Positions 24,486 through 36,197 of a DNA stretch of 64,000 bases are shown one piece after another. The stretch is from Sipunculus nudus (lineage: Eukaryota; Annelida; Sipuncula; Golfingiida; Sipunculidae). Position 1 is the first letter of the stretch. The number at the start of each line of letters is the position of its first letter. Under the pieces are notes generated by a model. The model was given only the letters and a program-made list of their open reading frames with translations. It was not told the DNA's origin and searched no databases. A program made the translations under genes and the position numbers. The stretch spans positions 40,749,695 through 40,813,694 of the forward strand of contig CM049316.1 of the NCBI GenBank assembly GCA_026874595.1. Direction: 5' to 3'.

Positions 24486-25770
24486 TCTGGTTCCACATTT
24501 TGTTTGTTGACAGTGTCTCCTATGATTTTCAATAAAATTCAATGTAATGTTAGGTGGATCGGTCATGAGTAAAAACTCGTTTGATTGAGTCAGTAAAATT
24601 TTGCCTTGGTGCGGAAAAAGGGTCGGACGGAGGCATGCCCTCTGTAGATGCTTTCTAGGTTAAAATATTGTTTTTACAGCGGCTTACAAAAAAACATATG
24701 CGATCTAAAATCACTTCTGTTGTTACACATATCGACTGACGCGTACCCCTGTTAGGCCATTTTTTTTTGTAGTTCTTTTTGTTTCGTTCTCAAGCTGATT
24801 TTTAAACTGTCAATTACGTTCCATTCTTTTGATGGATTAGCTTTCTAACCTGTTTACGGTAGGAATTTGCACTTTTTGCACACTTTTTTTTTTGTGGTGG
24901 TTACTTAGATAAACAGAATACCATAGACTGCATGACATTTACTAAATAACTACCGAAAGCTGAATACAGGTTTTGGAATATTTATCGTAAGCTGATTATA
25001 ATTTATCAAATAAATACCTTCAGCTAAACATGGTTATCGGAATTATTACCGCTAGCTGAACACTGTAATCGGAATAAATACCGTGAGATGAACAATGTTA
25101 TCGGAATAAATACCGTGAGATGAACACGGTTGTCGGAAAAAATACCATGAGATGAGCACGGGTATAGGAATAAATACCGTAAGATGAACACGGTTATCGG
25201 AATAAATACCGTGAGATTGACACGGTTAGCGGAATAAATACCGTGAGATTGACACAGTTATCGGAATAAATACCGTGAGATTGACACGGTTATTGGACTA
25301 AATACCGTGAGATTGACACGGTTAACGGGATAAATACCGTGAGATTAAATGGGTTTTTTTAAAGGAAAATACGTGTTTTTCTGAGAACTGTTTATGGTAT
25401 AAATATTGAAAGATGAAAAGTGTGTGAACATGCATGTGCGTATGTGTTGGTTTACAAGATAAAAAGTCAGGGTAACCTCACATATAACGGTAAGCCCTAA
25501 AAAAATGAGCCAGCCATAAGATAAATCAACAAAACAAATACATACAAACATTATGTTGTGTTCATGTTTGGTCAGTCCAAGTGTTTAAACGTGTATGTCA
25601 TGCCATCAACGTTACATTATAATATTTTAATGTAAAGCCTTGGTAATGTGATCCCCTGTTTTCTTCTGACAATGTATTTCATTCATAGGGAGGCAATATT
25701 GCGACAGCATCATGCTATCAGAATCTCAAACACGCCGGAATAGCTGATTGAAATATGGCCTACAAGCAGA
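24486..25770. repeat. Segmental duplication, copy A
   Basis: Starts CTGGTTCCACATTTTGTTTG and ends near 'tacaagcagactatcc'. Blocks shared in order with copy B include GGTCATGAGTAAA-ACTC, 'ctctgtagatgctttctagg', ACTGTCAATTACGTTC, 'gattagctttctaacctgtt', the 32-bp tandem repeat, AACCTCACATA and AATAGCTGATTGA. Offset to copy B is about 1304 bp at the left end and about 1580 bp at the right, because of indels. Confidence 0.85.
24900..25355. repeat. 32-bp tandem repeat with an internal hairpin per unit
   Basis: At least nine clear units of CGGAATAAATACCGTGAGAT followed by GAACACGGTTAT lie between 25028 and 25350, with older copies to the left. Each unit holds ACCGTG ... CACGGT as an inverted pair around a 7-base loop (AGATGAA or AGATTGA). 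Units further right change TGAAC to TTGAC, showing a local wave of homogenisation. Confidence 0.93.
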
Positions 25771-25789
25771 CTATCCGCTAAATGGCCGC

Positions 25790-27360
25790 ACTGGTTCCAC
25801 ATTTTGTTTATTGTCAGTATCTCCAAAGATGTTTAAAGAATGTCATTGTAAATTTGACAAAGGATAGGTCATGAGTAAAGACTCATTTGACTTAATCTTG
25901 GGGCCGGTCGGTTATATCTTGCCTTGGTTCGGAAAGAGGCTTGGGCGCAGGTATGCGCTCTGTAGATGCATTCTAAGTTAAAATACTGTTTTAGCAGCCG
26001 CTTGGCAATAGAGATCTAAAATCAGTCTATTATTACAAATATCGACAGGCGCGCGTGCCCCTGTTAAGCCATTTTTGTATTTTTTTTTTTTCGTTATCCA
26101 CCTGATTTTTTAAACTGTCAATTACGTTCTATTCTTTTGATTGATTAGCTTTCTAACCTGTTTACTGTGGGAATTTGCAAGTACTTAACTCGCTCATATG
26201 CTGTAGAATCTGGATAGCCAATCCAAGAGTTCCCAGTCTTCATTCAATGGGCGGACCATCTGTGCCGGGGCTGAGTGTTCCATAAACAATATAAATGCAG
26301 AGAAAATACCAGTAGAGCAAGCGTGCCTGTCATAAAAAAATAAATGGCAACATCAGCACGATTTTGTACACTTGTATAAATATTTAGATTATTCTAAATT
26401 ATATGTTCTCTCGGTTGTACATATGTTACCGCGTTTAGTTTATCAAGAATATTAACAGTGAGTCGGTTTATAAAAACACATCGGTTCCTCCTCTGTAACT
26501 GCTTAAATGAGGCTATTTTATTTTTTTTTTCGGTGTGATAATTTTATACACGCTGTTTGTCACCTCATGATAAATCCCTATTTTATTCGATATTAACATT
26601 TTAATAGTCAAGATGGTCGGTCTCAACTTTAGTGATCGCCGAAGTTCAGTCAATCATCTATATTAGTGATTAAGTGATATTAACATAAGGTGTGTACACA
26701 AAATATTATCAAAATATTATCAAAAGCAGTGATGAACGCTATTTTGGTGGTGTGAACTTTGATTAACGGAATACAATAGGCTAGATAAGGTTTTTTAAAT
26801 TACTACCGAAAGCAGAGTACGGATTTTAGAGAACACGTTTATCTGAATAAATACCGTAAGCTGATCATAACTATATAAATCCCAAATAAATCCCTATAAC
26901 TGAATATTGATTTTAGAAGGAATAAAAAGTAAGCTAAAACTTAAGCTGTTTCAATACTAAATACCTGCTGAATATTGTATATGGAATACATATTGGAAGG
27001 CAAACACTGTGTAAGTACGTGTGCTTGGTGGTTTGCAAAATTTAAAGCTAGGACAACCTCACATAAAACGCTATACAATAAAGAAAACTGACCCAAGCAA
27101 AGGAGGAATTGAACAAAAATATGCGAATGGAACGTCTAATTCCTCGTAATTTGCAAATGTATCTCAAACGTTCCTCTCTGATATTTATAGTGTAGTTCCC
27201 ACGATGGGAGACCATGCTGCGATAATATAAAGCTACTAAACTGTCAAACAGGACGAAATAGCTGATTGAGATATGCCTTATCAAAGAATATGGTGTTTTG
27301 AGATGACATCAAAATTGGGTCATCAAGAGTACCCTGGCCTAAAAGCAGACTATATGTCAA
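25790..27360. repeat. Segmental duplication, copy B
   Basis: Starts CTGGTTCCACATTTTGTTTA at 25791 and ends with 'taaaagcagactatatg' near 27357, matching copy A in the same order. The 32-bp tandem array of copy A is represented here only by a few decayed units (26757-26990, e.g. GAATAAATACCGTAAGCTGA). So the array expanded in A or was lost in B after the duplication. Confidence 0.85.
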
Positions 27361-27785
27361 CCGTATCAATGATAGCATAGTCGATATCGCCGGGACATCC
27401 AAGCTTAACACTATAAAATGTGTGGCAGCTAACAACGCTTTCAAAGACCTAGATTCAGTAATGAAAAAGCCTGAAGATGTTCGAGCCTAAATCATTACTG
27501 CCAACCAAATCCAAACAACAAAATGTGAACAATAAGTGTTCACATGCCGTCTGAACAAAAACACATGTACCAGAAACGGGACAGGCATATATATGACTTT
27601 ATTTGATTGGTTTGGTTTTCGATGTCTTCCCGGCAATGCTAATGTCTGATTAAAACATCGCACCACACGTCCGCGTGTAACACTAAACCCCGAATATAAC
27701 ACAACAACACAATATATAAAGTTTTAAGTTCACCAAAATGGCCGATAGGTCTTTCCGAATTTGAATGATTGTTTTAATATGCCAC

Positions 27786-28095
27786 ATGTTAGTATACTGC
27801 CAGTCTCCGGGAAGCGTCTTAGGAAAGAGACGGAGGGTTAATTGCTACTAACCTCGCCGTTGCTTAACGTCCTCCGTCGCCTTCACATCTCTGGAACCTA
27901 ACTGCCTTCCCCTCGGCTCTCTAACATGTTGGAAGAGCCCAATGTCTATAAAGGGGGGTATGCTTACAGGCAGATTGGATATCTTACCCCTGAAGAATAA
28001 ACGAGTCACTTAATGGTTCAGGTACCTTGTTCATTATTCAAGAAAATAATGCAAGTACCGCTCGCTGAATCAAGGTTTGCGAAAGCGTAGCGAGC
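27786..28095 (+). mobile_element. Possible solo LTR (boundaries uncertain)
   Basis: Begins TGTTAGTATACTGCC. A TATAAAGG box lies at 27947-27954, followed 49 bp later by the polyadenylation signal AATAAA at 27996-28001 within GAATAAACGAGTCAC. Close TATA-to-AATAAA spacing and a following short tail are the layout of a retroviral-type U3-R-U5. CCACA precedes 27786 and occurs again at 28096-28100, but the 3' end there is not the usual CA, so the right edge is unsure. No internal gag/pol is present. Alternative: an isolated core promoter by chance. Confidence 0.3.
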
Positions 28096-28796
28096 TGCCA
28101 CACAACTGATAGTATGTTGATGGACCATCCACTTTCAAGTGAAACCATGGACCTTTAAATGATTTGAAAAGTTTTCACTGGAGACATAAAGACATAACCC
28201 CGAAATGGCTGGACAGAATTCAGATTTGATCTGTGACATGTACCCTGAAATGTCTTAAACATATTTCGGCAAAGTGTTTAGACAAACCAATTTTCGGAAA
28301 TCTGAATTGGACAAATGATCCCTAACTTAGATATTAAAGATCAGGTCCTTTAACAAGTGGCCCATGGGCCATGACGCTTAGCTGAACTTGAAAATACAAA
28401 GAATGTATATTAAGATGTATTTGAAATATAATTAACATCAAATTTTTAATTATTCTGAGGGGTACTTCTGAGCCCCATAGCTCGGAGAATATGGGTAACA
28501 GAGACCTAATTTCAGGTTTCCACAGAGATATATTCATGAACCTCCTTTGATGTCAAGTTAGAAAATTCCAGGTCCAGCGGATAGGAATTGTGTCATATTA
28601 ACAGTTGACAGTTTCATTGCAGGTCTGAAAAAATACTTTAAAAAATAAAAAAAAAATGGGAAAAATACAGGTGGCACCACCAGTCTGCAGAAGGTGATAG
28701 AACGTCCCATGATCAATGTTCATGCACATCATCATGGTGATCAATGCAGTAGTTATTCAGATACTTGAACTTTTGTATCAAAATTTTGATTATTCT

Positions 28797-28808
28797 GGGG
28801 GGGGGGGG
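28797..28808 (+). repeat. Poly-G12 tract in repeat unit b
   Basis: G12 follows ATTATTCT. The homologous site in unit a (28459-28462) has four G and in unit d (29551-29556) has six. Confidence 0.95.
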
Positions 28809-29208
28809 ATTTCACAGCCCCATAGCTCAAAGAATATTGGAATCAATGACCTAATATCTGGTTTTCAAGAAGATTATTCATGGACCTCTCTTGAAGTCAA
28901 GTAAGAAGATTCCAAGTATAGTGGTTACAATTTGTGCCCTGTTAACGGACAGACGGCCGGACGGCCAGATGGCCGGACGGACGACGGACAAAGAGTGATC
29001 ACTATAGCTCAGATGACTTACAGTCATCTTAGCTAAAAAAATAGAGAAAAAATGCATAAAAATTCGAAAAAAAATCCAGGTTGCACTACCAGTCTGCAGG
29101 AACTGATGAAATAGTCCTTTATGAATATGCATGCAAAAATCATGGTGATCAATGCAAAAGATGTTCATATACTGGAGCTTTTGTAAAAAATCTTATAAAT
29201 ATTCTGGT

Positions 29209-29224
29209 GGGGGGGGGGGGGGGG
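29209..29224 (+). repeat. Poly-G16 tract in repeat unit c
   Basis: G16 at the position homologous to the other units; the preceding bases are ATTCTGGT. Confidence 0.95.
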
Positions 29225-30129
29225 TTTACTTCGGAGCCCCATACATCAGAGGTTATGGGTAACAGAGACATAATTTCTTGTTTCCAAGATGACTTTTCAA
29301 GGGCCTCCTGCATGTCAAGAGAGAAGATTCTAGGTCCAGTTGTTACGATTTGTGCCCTGTTAACAGATGACTGCATCTCAAGAGGTCTCAAAAATAGAGT
29401 AAAAACCGAAAAAAATACAGATGTCGCCACCAGGCTGCCGAAACTGATAAAACACTCCATGATCAATATCTATGCATAGAATCACGGTGATCAATGCAAT
29501 AGTTGTTCAGATACCTGAGCTTTTGTATCAAATTTTCCATTATTCTGCATGGGGGGTAATTCGGAGCCCTATAGTTCCAAGGATATTGGTAACAGAGAAC
29601 TTATTTCAGGTTTAAGGAGATTTTTATGGACCTCCCAGGATGTCAAGTTAGAAGATTCTAGGTCTTGTGGTTACGATTTGTGCCTGGTTAACGGACGGAC
29701 AGACAGACGGACGCCGGACAAAGGGTGATCGCTATAGCTCAGATGACTTTCAGTCAGCTTTGCTAAAAAAAAAACAAGTAAATGCTGTATTCTCGACCGA
29801 TATATTTCATGCATAGACACATTAAATATTTCTGGTGATAAATTTACCAAAGGGTCCGATTTCATTTTACGTAGAATAAGAATGTCAGGTTCGTTTAATC
29901 TAGACATTAAACGTCCAGTATCGTCAACTTATCATCAAGGGTGGGAAGGGGATGACTTGTGTGACACATTTCAAATATAACAATTATGTGTAAGGTTTAA
30001 AATTAAGGTATTATGTTTCAAGTATAGGTTAATTTAAAACCAAGTTTATTTCATATTATTCATATTCATATAATCTCAGAAATGGAACCAAAGTCTATAA
30101 TTCCAATTATTAGTATATTTCCTTTTCAA

Positions 30130-30244
30130 TATATATATATATATATAAATATTATTCTCTAAGTAGCAGGGCTGATGATTAAATTGCCCCCCCCCCCCCT
30201 CCCCCTTGCTAAAAAGTGTGGGGGGATATATAGTGACGCCCCTG
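30130..30244 (-). mobile_element. One end of an hAT-like MITE (same family as 47158-47578)
   Basis: Read on the minus strand from 30244, CAGGGGCGTCACTATATATC, CCCCCC and ACTTTTTAGCAAGGGGG mirror the left end of the element at 47158 (CAGGGGCGTCAATATAAGGG ... CACTTTTTGGCATGGGGG). A TA run and a C13 tract follow. No matching second terminus or target duplication is found to the left, so the copy is probably truncated. Confidence 0.55.
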
Positions 30245-30249
30245 TAATC

Positions 30250-31555
30250 ATCCAAGATAAAAAGGTCAACAACAAAAAATTATTAACAAAATGTAATAAA
30301 ATACATTCAATGTTTTTGTCGAGCAGGCCGCATGTGTTACCCGCCACATCAGTTAAAATTACATGTGTAGTTACAGTTACAAAAACTGACACGATATTAC
30401 GGCCCATTCATCATGGTCTCAGTCGCTCATTACTTCGTAAATAAGCCGTGAGAGAGTGTTAACATTTCAGCCTAATGAGACAATATAATCATATTTTAAT
30501 GCCAGTTTTGGAGCGAGTTATTAACTGCATTAAGGGGGAATGGTAAAGTTGTCACTGAAAATTAATATTTAAGACATGATTCCCAGCTTCCCGGAGTGGC
30601 CCCCCAATTGTCCAGTATACAACATAGTCCAAAGCGTACCCCCTGCGTTATGTCTTGTTTATGAAAGTAATATATAGTAACTGAATGCCAATATAAAACC
30701 ACAAAATTGCGTTGAAACCTTCCAACGTTAGTCACAGGTCAACACACGATGATACATAAATACATTGATTTATACCATATATTTTTTAAATATTTTTAAT
30801 AACTTTATAAATTTTCGAGTCGATCATTCATTGAGAATTTACCTTAATCTACGAAGAAGATAAAGAATAAAGATTCTGTGTCAACTAAAGGTTTGCCCAG
30901 ATGAGCATGTCATTACTTAGTAAAGTTTTCCTCTGCACGACTGTTATAGAGCATTTTATATTAACCAGGTAACATTTTTACAGACTTATCGAATATATTT
31001 CTTACTGACTGTTTTCTTTATTGTAAAAGTATAATAAATGTTCAAGTAAAAAAGATAGGCACAAGAAAGGACTCAAAGAGCGCATACCTCCACCTCCACC
31101 ATTGTCACTGCAAATGTAACAATCTTCGAAAAGGGGACATGAGTTATTAGACCCCACTCCGCTCACGACCATCAGCTTTTACTTTGTCAAACTTGTGAAT
31201 CCTTAAAGACACTATTTAACATAAGAGGACAGGATCATTCTCATAGAATAACGTAAGTCTCTTCATTTATTCCACATTTTATTATTCCTGTTTTATGAAA
31301 GTAATATTTGCTTGAATTTCAGCATTGGTATTTTTTATATTTTAAATTTGATTTTAAAAGATTAACCAACATGCTTCAAGGTAGGGTGATATTTATTACG
31401 ATTCAATGTTATAATTAAGACTTATTTTCAATATATGATGCATAATTAAAATAAAAAGTATGCGTTTTATTCCCCTACAAAGTGAGTGGACAAAAGGTAC
31501 TTCGTTTCCTTTCCTAAAAAATGTGAATTTGACATGCAGCCCGATCCTTCATGCG
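30250..31555. other. Unassigned non-coding DNA
   Basis: At 31077-31110 the sequence GAGCGCATACCTCCACCTCC is the reverse complement of the 3' end of family B, so a small minus-strand fragment of that family may lie here. Nothing else is seen. Confidence 0.4.
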
Positions 31556-31557
31556 TC

Positions 31558-31560
<3 letters not shown>

Positions 31561-31614
<54 letters not shown>

Positions 31615-31631
31615 GGGAAGAGAGGAGAGAA
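31561..31631. repeat. (GA)n microsatellite
   Basis: A perfect GA run of about 50 bp continues into a purine-only GGAAAGGGAAGAGAGGAGAG tail. Confidence 0.97.
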
Positions 31632-31689
31632 AGAGAAAAAATGCTTATTTATTTTTTAAATAAATAACGTACATAAATGAATATATGAT

Positions 31690-32900
31690 ATATGACTAAA
31701 CATCTTTGAAGCCATGCCCCTTGAATAAATCCTGCATCCGCGCCCAGTTTGGTGCCGAGTCCATAGCAGCCGTTTGTTCAGTGAACAGCCATTGCTCAGT
31801 TTGTATCGATTGTGAACACCCTCCTGCGCGTCAAAATATCGAACAAATCCCGTACCCCCCGGTAAATACCTAAAGACTACTACTTTTGTAGGTGTGGCAT
31901 GTTGCTTGGCAACATTTCCTATACGTAATTACATAGGATTACCGACAAGACGGCTTTCTGTGATAAGCTTTGCTTATTATACTCAAGCAGTTACGCCGGC
32001 CGGGTACCTAATCATGGTAGAAAATCACTTGGCTGATGTGTCGCTTGGCTGTGCGTCAAGCTAGCAGCTTTGGCTGTTAAAAAAAACTAGAACGCTCGCG
32101 GTATAAAGGGATAAATGTTAAATGCGGCTTTGGTTGTTAGGGTGAAACAAAAACCGTATTCATCTGTAAAATCGTATCCCAGACTAAAGCAGGGACGGAG
32201 CTTAGGCTGGAGTTCCTCGAGTCTAAAAATTGTAACTTACTGGGGGTTGTTTGGTTCAACAATATATTCATACGGCGACAACGACTCTATTTTCATAAAT
32301 CGGCGTGGGCTTTCCTTAGATTAGCGCCTGAGCTCTGATTTATTCGCAGTCGGTAAAGTACGATTATCTGCAGAGATGATCCTGCGAACAGATTATCTGC
32401 TGACGTATGCTCTCATGTTTCAACACGGGTGTTATTTAAACGCCGCTTTAATGTTCTATGCCCGTACAAAAGCTAAAATGGGATACTACGTCACTTACAA
32501 GTGACGCTGCAGACATCACAAAAACGATGTCTATAAGCTGGTACAAAAATCACCAATCCGACATGACACACTGTATGTCCATTGACTGTGATCTATACTT
32601 ACAAGGATATTAACTGCTAATGCTTCACTTGAATACTAAACTATTGTGATAAGAATTACGGAGGTCACGCGCCAAATGTTCTTTTTTTCTTAAACAAGGC
32701 TCACGTGGGCGAGCTCGGATGTTTGCGAGATTATATTCATCAGCTGTGCGATTATTATTTCTTTTGTAATCCCCGCTTTTATTTAGAAACTGAAAAGCAA
32801 GCAGGATGACGGCGGAAGTAACGCCTACAATAAACTACTGCAACCCTGTGTTTCTTTCCTGAGTGTCCATTGATTCATAAAAAGAATTTACAAATTTTAC
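31690..32900. other. Unassigned non-coding DNA
   Basis: Only short open frames (up to 69 codons) and no repeat structure were seen. Confidence 0.4.
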
Positions 32901-32904
32901 TTTG

Positions 32905-33140
32905 CCACCGGCTTCCGTGGTCTATAGCTGGAACACATGAGTCAAAGCGTTCAAATCGTTATTTCGAATCCCAACCGAGTAGATGTGAAAATGTTCACGC
33001 CCCAAACCAGGGTAAGGGCTCTGTAGACTTAATGGAAAGACCCACCCGTAGGTTCGGTACACAGGGCGTAGTTGACGTCAGGATAATCGTCGTGTCACGA
33101 AGTCCAAAACTGGATGGAGTTTTGCAGTTGTATATAATAC
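32905..33140 (+). mobile_element. tRNA-derived SINE
   Basis: An A-box-like GTGGTCTATAGCTGG (32917-32931) and a B-box-like ATTTCGAATCC (32961-32971) lie 29 bp apart, as in an internal RNA polymerase III promoter of a degenerate tRNA head. A body of about 160 bp follows, ending CGTCGTGTCACGAAGTCC AAAAC and then a short TATATAA tail. The end block is shared with the fragment at 60850-60958, which shows a dispersed family. Both boxes have mismatches, so the copy is old. Confidence 0.6.
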
Positions 33141-33920
33141 CTAGTTAAGCCAGCATTAAAGAGGGAAGCGGTTACCTCCATAAAAAAGTTACTTTGTAAC
33201 CCAGAGGCGTCGTTATATAAAGCCACTTTTTTTACACGCGACCCCGTATTCATTCTCCTCTTGTAAAATGAGCCTGTAGATATTTAGGTGTTTTAGGCTG
33301 CACGTATTACACTTTTTTACATATAACATTAATAAAAAAATTTTTAAATTAAATATTAAAACAATAAGAAATTGTAAGCTATTCGTAACTGTAAGCTAAT
33401 TTTATAGAAAACCTCCTACTAAGCAAAAAAGAGAACCCTAACCCAAACTGAAAATTAAAACCATGATAAATTCAGGATTTCAGGATTTCCATGAAATGAG
33501 TTTTTATGTCTTCATATAAAATAAACATATAATATTAAAATAATCTTTGATAAACCTGTATTTTGTTTTACACGCGCTTACTTATATAGATCTTTATATC
33601 ATTTCTATGTACAAATCTGACATACGATATTGATTTACTGCATTAACAGAACATGTTTTACTTCAATGATTCATAAAATAAGAAAATGTAAACTAATCGT
33701 GACAAAACACGGTAAATAAGACTTTATTGGGAACCTCACAACAATAAGAAATAACACAACAATGTCTTATACCTTTATATAACAAACGAAATCAAAAACA
33801 GGTTTAAATTCACAAATAAAATATCTAAATATTTCAGCGGAGGTGATGTGGGTTATACAGGCTCTAACACTTAATCAAATAACATAAACAGTGAAATTTA
33901 AGCAACCTATATTTGGCCCT
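33140..33920. other. Unassigned AT-rich DNA
   Basis: Very A/T-rich with no coding frame; a short GCGGTTACCTCCATAAAAAA at 33168-33187 may be a 5' fragment of family B. Confidence 0.4.
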
Positions 33921-33924
33921 TTGA

Positions 33925-34795
33925 TTCTATCAAATTCTCGATTTCCTTCGATTCAATTCTCGATTCTTTACCATCGATTCAATTCACGATTCTTTTCCTT
34001 TGATTCAATTCTCAATTCTTTTTCTTCGATCAAATGCTCAATTCTTGTCTTCGATTCAATTCTCGATTCTTTTCCTTCGATTCAATTCTCGATTCGTCAC
34101 CATCAATTCAATTCTCGATTCGTCACCATCGATTAATTCTCGATTCGTCACCATCGATTCAATTCTCGATTCTTTTCCTTCGATTCAATTCTCGATTCTT
34201 AACCATCGATTCAATTCTCGATTCTTTTCCTTCGATTCAATTCTCGATTCTTTACCATCGATTCAATTCTCGATTCTTTTCCTTCGATTCAATTCTCGAT
34301 TCTTCACCATCGATTAATTCTCGATTCGTCACCATCGATTCAATTCTCGATCCTTTACAATCGATTCAATTCTCGATTCGGCACCATCGATTAATTCTCG
34401 ATTCGTCACCATCGATTCAATTCTCGATTCTTCACCATCGATTCAATTCTAGATTCGTCACCATCGATTAATTCTTGATTCGTCACCATCGATTCAATTC
34501 TCGATTCTTTTCCTTCGATTCAATTCTCGATTCTTTACCATCGATTCAATTCTCGATTCTTTTCCTTCGATTCAATTCTCGATTCTTTACCATCGATTCA
34601 ATTCTCGATTCTTTTCCTTCGATTCAATTCTCGATTCTTCACCATCGATTAATTCTCGATTCGTCACCATCGATTCAATTCTCGATCCTTTACCATCGAT
34701 TCAATTCTCGATCAGGCACCATCGATTCAACTCTCGATTCTTTCCCATCGATTCAATTCTCGATTCGTCATCATCAGTTCAACTCTCGATTCAAT
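33925..34795. repeat. 26-bp satellite array, about 33 copies
   Basis: The unit is CGATTCAATTCTCGATTCTT plus a six-base variable end (TTCCTT, TACCAT, CACCAT, GTCACCAT variants). Some copies lack one C (CGATTAATT) and are 25 bp, which shifts frame. Every unit has two CGATT motifs, and most junctions make ATCGAT palindromes. Open frames of 81-145 codons read S-I-Q-F-S-I / F-N-S-R-F cycles and are repeat translation. Confidence 0.96.
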
Positions 34796-34899
34796 TCTTA
34801 CTTAAGTAAAAGCTCTCCCTCTGTCTGTATGTCGCCGCCGTTTAGGTTTCTTTGCCAGTAGAACGGTAAACGATAAAGATGTCCGAACTGTTCCATCAA

Positions 34900-35740
34900 A
34901 TTTGAGGGAACAGATGAATGCAAACCAAATAATAACCGATGAGAAAACGAAACGATTACATTTTAATCGAGGGCTTGCAATTCAATGCATTAACTCTTAC
35001 ATCCATGGTCATCTTTGTTACACCCCTAATATAAATAAATATATATATATGTGTGTGTGTGTTTCCAATTTGTTATGTTCTTTCAGTTAGCTTAATCCAG
35101 CATTTTTCAAAAAAGAAGGTTTAAAGAAATCAGAAAAAAAGCAATTAAGCAAAAAGGCTAAATATTGTCTTGTGGCAAAGAAGCAGAAATCCTTTGACTG
35201 ACAGCTGTCTGCTTTTGGTTTGCCTTCGTATCAGATTAAAGGACGCGGACATCCGGACCATAAAAGAAGAAAGCCGGGCCGCTACCAGACGATATCAACA
35301 AAGATGTTCTGGCTGCGAAACATCCAACCAAAGCAATCACAGACATTACTGAGAACATGACAGAGCCAGGAGCATTTACTGGTCTTGTATGGTGCTCTGT
35401 GTTTAAACGATTTGTATATCGGAATAAGTATAGTATTGTAAATAATAAATCATAAGAGGTATACATACAATAAGAGGTTAACATACAATAAGAAAATATG
35501 AGAACAGAAGTCAAGGCGGCCCTAAAAATGAACGGTTCTGTTAATCTGATCTTCCCTCGTCAAACCGTACAGACTGGCTCAAATGTTTAGATGACAGGGA
35601 GAGATACAAATTTGGGAACCCTCCAAAGCCAGGAATAAACATTTATGTTACACAATAGCCGCATTAGCGACATCTGTTGACTACGACTTATACTAAGCGT
35701 TCGGGAAGGAATGATCGTATTAATTCCATCTCAAATGAAA
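34900..35740. other. Unassigned non-coding DNA
   Basis: Includes a short (AT)n(GT)n run near 35038-35061. Small opposing frames around 35170-35514 have no recognisable motif. Confidence 0.4.
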
Positions 35741-35742
35741 AT

Positions 35743-36197
35743 ATTAAAAGTAGGGCTGGGTATCGGTCAGCCTATTCAGGTGCAATACGTATTGCGATAT
35801 ACTTAAGGCGATATCCGATTAGTATTGACAATACGCTTCATTTTGCTTTTTGTATCATCTCTGATTAAAGTTTGTCGTAAACAAATGAAAAAAAAATGTA
35901 ATATTATTCTATTACTTTTATGTATACTTATTTCTCATACAGTCGATAATACGACAAAAGCGATCTTATTCCCGTCTTAAAAGGTTAAAATAAGAAATAA
36001 CAAGCTGCTTAAAGCTTGTAAATAACTTAGATTATAGTTCAGATTAGGGCCTGAATGTCTTGTATTTATATTTGTGAGCTGTTTCAGTGTTTCATCGATA
36101 CCACGATACAGGATGCATAGCGTACCGGTAATCGTATCGATGTGGCGTATCGATATGTATCGATATATCGTTATATTAATAGAGCCCTATCTAAAAG
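35743..36197. mobile_element. hAT-like MITE with 8-bp target duplication
   Basis: The element body spans 35751-36189 (439 bp), starting TAGGGCTGGGTATCG and ending ...AGAGCCCTA, so TAGGGCT/AGCCCTA are inverted termini. It is flanked by ATTAAAAG (35743-35750) and TCTAAAAG (36190-36197), matching at 6 of 8, as expected for an aged hAT-type 8-bp duplication. The interior near both ends is rich in ATATCGATA-type steps typical of 'TAGGGCTGGG...ATCGATA' MITEs. No transposase is encoded; a 114-codon open frame that starts inside and runs out of the right end is not one. Confidence 0.65.

Larger units (their letters stand above)
28340..29780. repeat. Dispersed repeat family A', four diverged tandem units
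   Basis: Units of about 340-410 bp share GATCAATGCA(G/A)TAGTT, GAGCTTTTGTATCAAA, ATTATTCTG(G)n, GAGCCCCATAG, 'ggtaacagagac', 'gtcaagttagaagattc' and GGTTACGATTTGTGCCCTGT. Units b and d finish with GGACGGACAG pentamers and GATCGCTATAGCTCAGATGA. The left edge 'cccatgggccatgacgct' matches the left edge of the array at 5.4 kb. A non-autonomous element amplified in tandem is the simplest reading. Confidence 0.85.

Noticed and set aside
24900-25355. 32-bp repeats considered as CRISPR direct repeats
   Set aside because: There are no spacers between units; it is a head-to-tail tandem repeat.
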